This document shows, in pieces, positions 59,201 to 64,000 of a DNA stretch of 64,000 nt. The stretch comes from Bin87 sp965203985 (lineage in GTDB: Bacteria > Chloroflexota > Dehalococcoidia > Lucifugimonadales > UBA3495), in assembly GCA_965203985.1 (NCBI GenBank), contig CBDBDS010000013.1, positions 868,001 to 932,000 of the forward strand. The letters are read 5' to 3'. The notes below the pieces were generated by a model. It searched no databases. It saw only the letters and a list, made by a program, of their open reading frames with translations, and was not told the origin of the DNA. Both the position numbers and the translations under genes were made by a program. Positions within the stretch are counted from its first letter, which is position 1. Each line of letters opens with the position of its first letter.

Positions 59201-59341
59201 TTCCGGCATGAAGTGTCCAATCGCTTCCTTTCCCAAATGTTGCATTTCCCCATCGCCGGATTGACCGGTTCCCCGGAGGATGGCCCCGACCAGCCTTCGC
59301 GGTTGGCCGTGGACCCGCGGCTTGCCGAGCTCGTATCCTGA
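56237..59341 (+). CDS. SecA-like (SecA2-type) preprotein translocase ATPase
   Basis: 1034 residues. SecA motifs: 'VEMAAGEGKT' (163-171), 'VHVVTANDYLAARD', 'YGTLREFAFDYLRD', 'DEADQTLLDE' (271-280), 'YRRLAGLTGT' (516-524), 'TNMAGRGTD' (641-649) and 'LQGRSGRRG' (754-762). It lacks the C-terminal zinc-binding CxC tail used for SecB and lipid contact. About 75 extra residues lie between 655 and 735, where housekeeping SecA is shorter. Likely an accessory SecA powering export of few substrates. ATG at 56237 overlaps the upstream stop; a longer in-frame start is less plausible. Confidence 0.85.
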   Translation: MSGGRKQSKLRMHGMRRGRSWEDRILHRIRALRSEQRVADWSDRELRAAVCGLSDGSEPSDSMPEETLVRVFAVVDETIRRRLGLWKLFDLLDGDDEPSIVDARSKLAATGRGRYPGSDMLLPAEFYRAARRRTDGDTHGLHFRPTDQQLLAGLHLYRGRIVEMAAGEGKTVAAAFPAVLYGLMGRTVHVVTANDYLAARDCELLAPVYQALGLTVGAVLDHMAGPERCVSYGNRIVYGTLREFAFDYLRDQMVISPNEQVQGPLDVAIIDEADQTLLDEVVTPLVIAGAPVLSRRTIIRADRVVRELVAEQTRLAEECRHELDQRIAGGQADDRSAKLLARVMLAQPDDEAMRRLAAAHPRLRRRALSLVDADGSGRPHPEVEEGLLCAVDAERGSLSLLPEGVVFLEARLGDFYSASAVDPDAAGDSRRAVRRANLVNQVHQLLRAHLLLRRGIEYVVDDDRVVLVDRDTGRPRPDTYYQDGLHPAVEAKEGVPIHPDHRTLGEISVPGFVQRYRRLAGLTGTARAAADEFRRLYGLDVVTVPGAQRASAGHFGRRDLPSRVYAHPDDQLSAVVDEARYCQEWGRPMLVATRTVSQSEIISQRLTEAGIIHRLLNASASQDEADTIRQAGQPGAVTVATNMAGRGTDVLLSSSLDRHVLGRFVSLLEEMIMADPDGRTVEVRANTSGEADALARAVEANPQLSARRAGGDRLVVHPRGMTPSLPATGTLELGLGLHLVSTEFNDSPRVALQLQGRSGRRGAFGSTRSLLVRSDRWLAGLEYGRPTSDSAGRVCWEGPELERQLRRRREAAQRDASSARALLLEYAAVLDTHTDAYYRSRQETLVAGPDRLGRWAHDAARSAASGLVGRHFPSLVADDYAGRFASLATELLAWYGVDAEPARGCPLTGLGNALAELMERHLAERRQRLGAAQFGELARLLLLQAGDELWENHRADLRSMAIASRLDAHGPKTAIAEYIIAAAGAWQRFRHEVSNRFLSQMLHFPIAGLTGSPEDGPDQPSRLAVDPRLAELVS

Positions 59342-59386
59342 GTTGTGCCTCTCGATGCCTCGTCCGGCACAAAGGAGTTGACCGAT

Positions 59387-60262
59387 ATGGCGCCACGAAT
59401 CAGCCGAATCGCTCTGGCAGTGTCCACCGGCAGTTTATTGGCGGGTGCGCCCGTGTTGGCCGCCTGCGGACCTTCCGACAGCGGTCCCAGCTACAGCCAG
59501 TGGGCGGCTACCGACGGCGCCGCCGGACGCATCAACCTGGACGACGTGCAGCAGGCGTTTATAGAGTCAAGCAGCGCCACCGAATTCGAAGACCGGGTCA
59601 ATGAAATCTACGAAGGCGACGGCCTCATTCTCATCCGCGCCCGCCAGGACGGTGACCGCCTTACGCTGGAGGGCTGGGAAGACCTGGACGCCAACAACCG
59701 GATCGACGATGCCGTGGACGACCAACTCTTTGCCATCGTCAAGGAAGACGACCAGCACGAACTGCGGGGCTACCACGCCAATTCGTACTACCACAGCCAC
59801 TTCGGCGCCGGTGATTTCCTCTTCACCTACCTGATAATCAGCAGCCTGAGCCGTGGTCCCTACTATTACCAGACGGTCCCGGACCGGGCGACGGACATCC
59901 GCAGGGACCGCTCCTCGTATCGTGGTTCCAGCCGTTACGATTCGCAGCTGCAACGCAACCGGCAGTACACCTCCCGCCAGCAGACCTTCGCCGGTTCCAG
60001 CTACCAGGATGCGGGACGCAACGTGAGTTCGGGGCGTCAGACCTACCAGCAGACGCAGCGGTCGTCGGGCGCCTTCCGCAGCAGCAGTTCTCTGACGCGC
60101 GGCAGTTCGTCCATTTCCCGTAGCTCCACCATCGGAGGCGGCTCCGGATCGACCATATCAAGGAGCAGTGGCCTCGGTGGTTTCAGCGGCGGCGGCGGCC
60201 GGGTTGGCTTCCTGGACCGGCCGCCGGGCGACCCCGCGACGCGTCCCGCCTGGCTGGCCTGA
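59387..60262 (+). CDS. Ser/Arg/Gln-rich lipoprotein
   Basis: 291 residues. A signal sequence ends in LAAC (Cys27). The folded part (about 45-165) contains 'ATEFEDRVNEIYEGDGLILIRARQDGDRL' and 'EGWEDLDANNRIDDAVDD', and then 'FLFTYLIISSL'. The last 120 residues are low-complexity, rich in Ser, Arg, Gln, Tyr and Gly ('RGSSRYDSQLQRNRQY'), disordered and cationic, suited to wall or nucleic-acid contact. AGGAG lies 9 nt before the ATG. It is 45 bp after the SecA-like gene, and could be its client. Family not recognised. Confidence 0.65.
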   Translation: MAPRISRIALAVSTGSLLAGAPVLAACGPSDSGPSYSQWAATDGAAGRINLDDVQQAFIESSSATEFEDRVNEIYEGDGLILIRARQDGDRLTLEGWEDLDANNRIDDAVDDQLFAIVKEDDQHELRGYHANSYYHSHFGAGDFLFTYLIISSLSRGPYYYQTVPDRATDIRRDRSSYRGSSRYDSQLQRNRQYTSRQQTFAGSSYQDAGRNVSSGRQTYQQTQRSSGAFRSSSSLTRGSSSISRSSTIGGGSGSTISRSSGLGGFSGGGGRVGFLDRPPGDPATRPAWLA

Positions 60263-60264
60263 GC

Positions 60265-60401
60265 CTCACGCGTACCCATTTTGTCATCGCGAGGAGCGCA
60301 GCGACGCGGCGATCTCGTTCCAGCGGCGGCGCCCGTCGCCCTGGCGAGATTGCCACGCTTCGCTCGCAATGACAAATCGGGCGAAACTGGGTACGCGTGA
60401 G
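60265..60401. mobile_element. MITE-like repeat B with perfect 13-bp ends and 9-bp target duplication
   Basis: 137 bp. Ends are CTCACGCGTACCC and GGGTACGCGTGAG, with inner arms GTCATCGCGAGG / CTCGCAATGAC. GGCCTGAGC occurs directly at 60256-60264 and 60402-60410. The duplicated bases include the stop codon of the lipoprotein gene. The element separates the lipoprotein gene from the ATG at 60413. Confidence 0.85.
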
Positions 60402-60412
60402 GGCCTGAGCCT

Positions 60413-61504
60413 ATGGACGGAGGTGACGGCCCCGGCCTTGCGGTATCGGTGTGGACGAACCGGTTGCCGGAGGATACGGCTCTGCAGGTTGACCTGCCCG
60501 GCGAAGCCCGACGCCTCACGCTGCGTCGGTTGCTGGACCGGCTCTTCCCGCCCGATGTCGACGACCGCGCTGACACCATAGCCCGGTTGGACCGGCAGGC
60601 CAATCCCGACCTGCCGGCCTGCTACGCGGAGCTGCTGACGCTGACGGAACAGTGGCGGGCCGGACTCTGCCGGCTGCTCCTGACCTCGGGACGCGGCTGG
60701 GGCCGCCCGGCCCACCTCGACGATCCGGTGTCCGCACACTTGCAGCCGCCGCGCCTGTGTCGCCGTATCGGTGCCTGGGACGACGCCGAACTGACGCTGA
60801 CGATTCTTCCCGATTATCGGCCGATAGACTGGGCGGTGGCGCAGGGGTATGCGGAGAGCCGAGACCACCTATTGGACTGGATGCAGTCCTGCGCGTTGCT
60901 CTACTTCGTGGACAAGCATGGCTGCGCGGCGCCGCTGCCGGCCAACCTCTCCGAATCAGACCCCTGCCGACCCGTGATCTCCGGTTTGTACCGCCGCCGT
61001 TGTCTGCGACCTGGTGGAGATGGCGCAGGGTCGGAAGTGGCGCCGGCCGGCCGCGAGATGATTCGCGCCCTGCTGGCGGAGACGGAGTCGCTGATCGACA
61101 GTTTCGACCTGTTCAAGGATGCTCGCTGGAACGAGGACACGCAGGAGGCAGAGTTCGACAGCGGGCGCGGCGCCGACTTGCGGGTTGAAGCTATCATCGC
61201 CGAGGGCCTGGATCCGGTGCGCGCTGTGTTCCTGCTGCGGCTCTACGACGGCACCCTGGACCCCTATGCCGACCAATGGCAGCGGTTGGTGACAGACCCT
61301 GCATGTTTCGACCGACTGCTGGAACCGGTGGTGAACCGCGCCCTGCCGCCGCCTCCCGATGCGGTTCTCGCGGCCATCATGGAGGACGGCTACTCGCTGC
61401 TTGAAGCCCGTTCCGAAGCGGTTGCCGAAAGTCAGGCACAGTCCAAAATTCGGCGCCGTCTGCTGACCCGGCAACGTGCCGGCGCGTTTGACGCCCAGCA
61501 TTGA
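60413..61504 (+). CDS. Hypothetical protein of the SecA-like locus
   Basis: 363 residues, cytoplasmic by sequence. The N-terminal 100 residues resemble, faintly, the N-terminus of the transglutaminase-like protein: 'LRRLLDRLFPP' against 'LGRLLEHYLKD', and 'GRPAHLDDPVS' against 'GRPAGLDQPAS'. The C-terminal part is helical ending 'KIRRRLLTRQRAGAFD'. No family is recognised. The ribosome site is weak (GAGGG 11 nt upstream, provided by the end of the MITE). Confidence 0.6.
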   Translation: MDGGDGPGLAVSVWTNRLPEDTALQVDLPGEARRLTLRRLLDRLFPPDVDDRADTIARLDRQANPDLPACYAELLTLTEQWRAGLCRLLLTSGRGWGRPAHLDDPVSAHLQPPRLCRRIGAWDDAELTLTILPDYRPIDWAVAQGYAESRDHLLDWMQSCALLYFVDKHGCAAPLPANLSESDPCRPVISGLYRRRCLRPGGDGAGSEVAPAGREMIRALLAETESLIDSFDLFKDARWNEDTQEAEFDSGRGADLRVEAIIAEGLDPVRAVFLLRLYDGTLDPYADQWQRLVTDPACFDRLLEPVVNRALPPPPDAVLAAIMEDGYSLLEARSEAVAESQAQSKIRRRLLTRQRAGAFDAQH

Positions 61505-61552
61505 GCGCGACGCTCCGGACGGCCTGCCTCCGCCACATCGCCAACATCCCGC

Positions 61553-62434
61553 TCAGATGGCCAGGAGCAATATCAGGGCGGAGCTGACCACCACCGCAGT
61601 TTCGACGAAGGCCACGCCCACGTTGCGCCCACCGGCTACCTGCTGGGAAACGCGGGTGTGGGGCAACAGCACCAGGTCCACCGCCAGCCGCAGGACGTAC
61701 AACAGAACGAAGCCCACCACCGAGTAGACGACAAACTCTAAAATTCCGGCCTGCCAACCGACGAAGTCGCCGAAGGTGGCCTTGAAGGTGACGAGGCCGA
61801 TTGCGATGAGGTTGCCTCCCAGGGCGATGCCCACCGCCGGGTTGTCGCGCTCAATTTCGTCGTGGATGTTGAAGGGCGTAGTCCATTCGTAGAACAGGGC
61901 GAACAGGATCAGGACGCCCAGGCCCAGGCCGAAGAACGCCAGGGCGTTGAGCGGGCCACCCTCGCCGGCGATTGCTCCGGCAATTACCAGGCCGGAAGCG
62001 ACGTTCACGCCAAATTCCGCTGCTGCCGCTCCGGCATTCTGATCCTGGATGATTTCGCGCTCCAGCTCGAAGCGGTACAGCACCAACCGGTCGGTGACCA
62101 GACGCATCAGGTTCAACGCGACGATGCCGGCCAGTGAGTACAGGAAAACCCACAGTACTTCCAGCCCGAAGGCGCGGTCAAACCCCAGCCCGACATAGCC
62201 GTCTCCGCCCAGCGGCTCGTACAAGGCGCCAAGGAATACCAGGATGATGCCCACCAGGTAACCGGACACGCGCAGCGCCACCGCAAGGTTGCCTTTGGTA
62301 ACGATCTCCTCCTCGATGCGGTGGCGGGTAACGGCGTCCCTGGCCAGTTTCGCCAGGGTCAGTACCACCAACCCCAGGGCCACGTAGACCAGCCCGCGGG
62401 GAAGGTAGGTCAATATGTCAATCAGTATGTCCAC
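61553..62434 (-). CDS. DUF350 membrane protein (YjfL-like, duplicated)
   Basis: 293 residues with about six to eight hydrophobic helices. The DUF350 pattern appears twice: 'YLPRGLVYVALGLVVLTLAKLARDAV' with 'LAVALRVSGYLVGIILVFLGAL' in the first half, and a related 'IHDEIERDNPAVGIALGGNLIAIGLVTF' in the second. DUF350 proteins accompany PspA-like proteins in YjfIJKLM-type neighbourhoods. It ends 48 bp from the convergent hypothetical gene and follows DUF4178 by 28 bp. Confidence 0.85.
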   Translation of the reverse strand: MDILIDILTYLPRGLVYVALGLVVLTLAKLARDAVTRHRIEEEIVTKGNLAVALRVSGYLVGIILVFLGALYEPLGGDGYVGLGFDRAFGLEVLWVFLYSLAGIVALNLMRLVTDRLVLYRFELEREIIQDQNAGAAAAEFGVNVASGLVIAGAIAGEGGPLNALAFFGLGLGVLILFALFYEWTTPFNIHDEIERDNPAVGIALGGNLIAIGLVTFKATFGDFVGWQAGILEFVVYSVVGFVLLYVLRLAVDLVLLPHTRVSQQVAGGRNVGVAFVETAVVVSSALILLLAI

Positions 62435-62462
62435 CTGTCACGCTCCACAATGAGTCGTATCT

Positions 62463-63092
62463 TTATTGGGCCGCTGATCGCTCTCCCGGGTATAGCAGCA
62501 CGTTGTCCGGGTCGATGATTTCGCTGAAGTGGGCTTCAAATGGGAGGCCCTCGAACTTGGTAATGGCGAGCATATCCCGCCCATCGTCCGCCAGGAACTC
62601 CCACATGTAGAAGCCCTCTCCTTCGCCGGCGCGGTCACCCGGATAATAAAACGCCTCGAAGCTGTTTCGGTAAGAATAACGCCGTTCTTCGATGACCACG
62701 CCATTGTCGATCGAGTGCGCTTCGTCCAGGGCGATGAGGTCGTCCTCGGTCAAGCCGATGGCGTCCAGGCCCACGGGCCGGCGTTCCGTGGTCGCGGTGA
62801 CGAACAGGTTTTCGCCGTCCCCTGACCACTCCAGCCAGACCTGCCGGCGGGTATCGGAGGCCACCAACTCACGCCACTCGACGCCGCTGCCGGCGTACCG
62901 ATGGACCTGCTCCACCACCAGATACGCATCGTCCAGGTCCAGGTCCAGACCTTGTACTATCACCACGTCTCCGACCCGTGCGGCATGGATGCTGTTGTCA
63001 ACCGCCGGGCGATCCGCGAGACCGGACGGACGGTTGTTTCCACGGCCCATGAGTCGGCCAAACAGTCGGCCGAACGATGATTGTTTGCTCAC
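62463..63092 (-). CDS. DUF4178 protein
   Basis: 209 residues. The DUF4178 fold is recognised by 'ARVGDVVIVQGLDLDLDDAYLVVEQVHRYAGSG', 'WRELVASD', and the 'GEGFYMWEFLADDGRDMLAITKF' pattern. GTG start at 63092 has GGAGG 5 nt upstream; the longer in-frame N-terminus has no site. DUF4178 genes neighbour DUF350 and polyamine or PspA genes. Soluble, no signal peptide. Minus-strand TATAAT at 63163-63168 may be its promoter. Confidence 0.82.
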   Translation of the reverse strand: MSKQSSFGRLFGRLMGRGNNRPSGLADRPAVDNSIHAARVGDVVIVQGLDLDLDDAYLVVEQVHRYAGSGVEWRELVASDTRRQVWLEWSGDGENLFVTATTERRPVGLDAIGLTEDDLIALDEAHSIDNGVVIEERRYSYRNSFEAFYYPGDRAGEGEGFYMWEFLADDGRDMLAITKFEGLPFEAHFSEIIDPDNVLLYPGERSAAQ

Positions 63093-63200
63093 GGTGGCCT
63101 CCTCGGCCGGAGGGGAATGGGAACGAATGAGACCGGGCAGCCGTATGGTCGTCAGGCGCCACATTATAGCCCAGGGCTGCGGCGCACAGAGGTTGGCGCC

Positions 63201-63333
63201 TCATGCGTACCCAGTTTCCCCCACCGGTCATTGCGAGCGCAGCGTGGCAATCTCGTGATGGCAACAGGGTCTCTTTCAGCACCGGGATCGCCACGTCGCT
63301 GCGCTCCTCGCGATGACAAGCTAAGCACGCGTG
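63201..63333. mobile_element. MITE-like repeat B copy in the divergent promoter region
   Basis: About 133 bp. It has the outer arms CTCATGCGTACCC and the less perfect GCACGCGTGAG, with cores GTCATTGCGAGC / CTCGCGATGAC. Direct repeats AGAGGTTGGCGCC at 63188-63200 and 63334-63346 flank it. It sits between the divergent DUF4178 and PspA-operon promoters. Confidence 0.75.
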
Positions 63334-63348
63334 AGAGGTTGGCGCCGC

Positions 63349-63378
63349 TTGACCGCCCCCGGCGCCGCCCATTATGCT
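63349..63378 (+). promoter_or_regulatory. Sigma-70-like promoter of the small-membrane-protein / PspA operon
   Basis: TTGACC at 63349-63354 and TATGCT at 63373-63378 have an 18 bp spacer. The first start codon is 33 bp further downstream. Confidence 0.5.
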
Positions 63379-63411
63379 CTGTTTATATCAATCGTCGATG
63401 GAGGCTGCCGG

Positions 63412-63588
63412 ATGCAGGGTTTGGGAAGAACGGCCGGCATTGTGCTGGGACTGGCCCTGTTGGCCCTGGGCATCTTGATGGTCCTTGGCGTGTTGGATTT
63501 CCTGCTCCGCATCGCCGGTGTGCTGTGCATCCTCGCGGCGGTGGTGATGTTGGGGATGGCCTTCTTCGGTTCGAGACGCGGCTATTGA
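63412..63588 (+). CDS. Small two-helix membrane protein
   Basis: 58 residues. Two hydrophobic helices fill almost the whole chain ('IVLGLALLALGILMVLGVLDFLL' and 'AGVLCILAAVVMLGMAFFG') with a basic tail 'SRRGY'. GGAGG lies 7 nt before the ATG. It is 72 bp upstream of PspA in the same direction and may play the part of a PspC-like membrane anchor, by position only. Confidence 0.6.
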   Translation: MQGLGRTAGIVLGLALLALGILMVLGVLDFLLRIAGVLCILAAVVMLGMAFFGSRRGY

Positions 63589-63660
63589 ACTGCCGTTTGA
63601 TAGACTGGCCGAACCCCGGGGTACTTCGTACCCAAATACCTTCAGGAGTAAAGTGAGATC

Positions 63661-64000
63661 ATGGGCATGTTTTCCCGGATGTCCACCATTGTGAAATCAA
63701 AGATGAACCGCCTGCTGGATTCCGCCGAGGACCCGCGGGAAACGCTGGATTACTCCTATGAGAGACAACTGGAGATGCTCCAGAACGTCAAGCGCGGAGT
63801 GGTCGAGATGGTCACTGCCAAGCGACGCATCCAGCAGCAGGCCGACCGGGTCCAGGAGAACATCGCCCGGTTGGACCGGCAGGCTCGTCAAGCAGTTGAG
63901 GCGGGTCGGGACGACCTGGCCCGTCTCGCTCTGGAACGCAAGCAGACCTCCCTGACCGAACTGGAGGGATTGGACGAGCAGATCGCCGGCATGGAACGGG
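63661..64000 (+). CDS. pspA: PspA/IM30 (Vipp1) family protein, cut by the window edge
   Basis: Only the first 113 residues are present. The start 'MGMFSRMSTIVKSKMNRLLDSAEDPRETLDYSYERQ' is a textbook PspA/IM30 N-terminal helix and first hairpin; the rest is charged coiled coil. Family members polymerise on damaged membranes. It follows the small membrane gene and the DUF350/DUF4178 pair. AGGAG is 12 nt before the ATG. The 3' end lies beyond 64000. Confidence 0.9.
   Translation, partial: MGMFSRMSTIVKSKMNRLLDSAEDPRETLDYSYERQLEMLQNVKRGVVEMVTAKRRIQQQADRVQENIARLDRQARQAVEAGRDDLARLALERKQTSLTELEGLDEQIAGMER

Overview
The window is GC-rich, densely coded bacterial DNA. It has no rRNA, tRNA or CRISPR array that I can see. 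Gene content suggests a Chloroflexota bacterium of the Dehalococcoidia/SAR202 type. The reasons are three luciferase-like flavin/F420 monooxygenases, a Rieske oxygenase pair, an acyl-CoA dehydrogenase / MmgE-PrpD / CaiB operon, an NMT1-type binding protein, a mycothiol-dependent-isomerase-like protein, SelB, and many toxin-antitoxin modules and short palindromic intergenic repeats. That assignment is inference from gene families; no phylogenetic marker gene is present.

Layout. 0-4 kb: an ABC exporter, an NMT1-type binding protein and an F420/FMN oxidoreductase, all on the minus strand. 4-9 kb: small genes, a HicB-HicA-HicB cluster, an MDMPI-like protein and a fused MNT-HEPN protein. 9-15 kb: Rieske oxygenase alpha and beta subunits, a duplicated small gene pair, a HIBADH-like dehydrogenase, a second LLM oxidoreductase and a HEPN pair. 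15.8-19 kb: an IscA-like protein with a Cys/Gly tail, a pentapeptide-repeat protein and a gamma-glutamyltransferase. 19-31 kb (accessory): DUF3800, HNH and PaREP1 genes, a FAD oxidase with an ABC-2 exporter, an Eco29kI-like restriction-modification pair, and a tandem-MNT/HepT module. 30.7-37 kb: a third LLM, cytochrome c, MoaD-like, Nudix/GNAT, and the pduO-hisH-hisA operon. 37-47 kb: a membrane metallopeptidase, CinA-C, NurA with a PaREP1 partner, SelB, and the Hen1-Pnkp RNA repair operon. 47-51 kb: the acyl-CoA dehydrogenase / MmgE-PrpD / CaiB operon. 51-54.6 kb: a ferritin-like protein, a tandem antitoxin next to a frameshifted toxin, and a lipoprotein serpin.

The most unusual region is 54.8-64 kb. 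A transglutaminase-like protein overlaps a divergent SecA-like ATPase by 4 bp. They are followed by a Ser/Arg-rich lipoprotein and an unknown protein, then convergent DUF350 and DUF4178 genes, then a small membrane protein and a PspA/IM30 gene cut by the window edge. DUF350, DUF4178 and PspA belong to known envelope-stress neighbourhoods. Joining them to a private SecA paralogue and a transglutaminase-fold partner looks like a candidate new envelope secretion or stress system. This is inference from gene order and motifs.

Several families of short inverted-repeat elements punctuate the window. One (core GTCATTGCGAG) has matched terminal repeats and 8-10 bp flanking direct repeats, so it behaves like a MITE. 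Two copies sit inside the 54.8-64 kb locus and one interrupts a different repeat family. A second theme is antitoxin duplication: three separate toxin-antitoxin modules carry doubled antitoxin domains.
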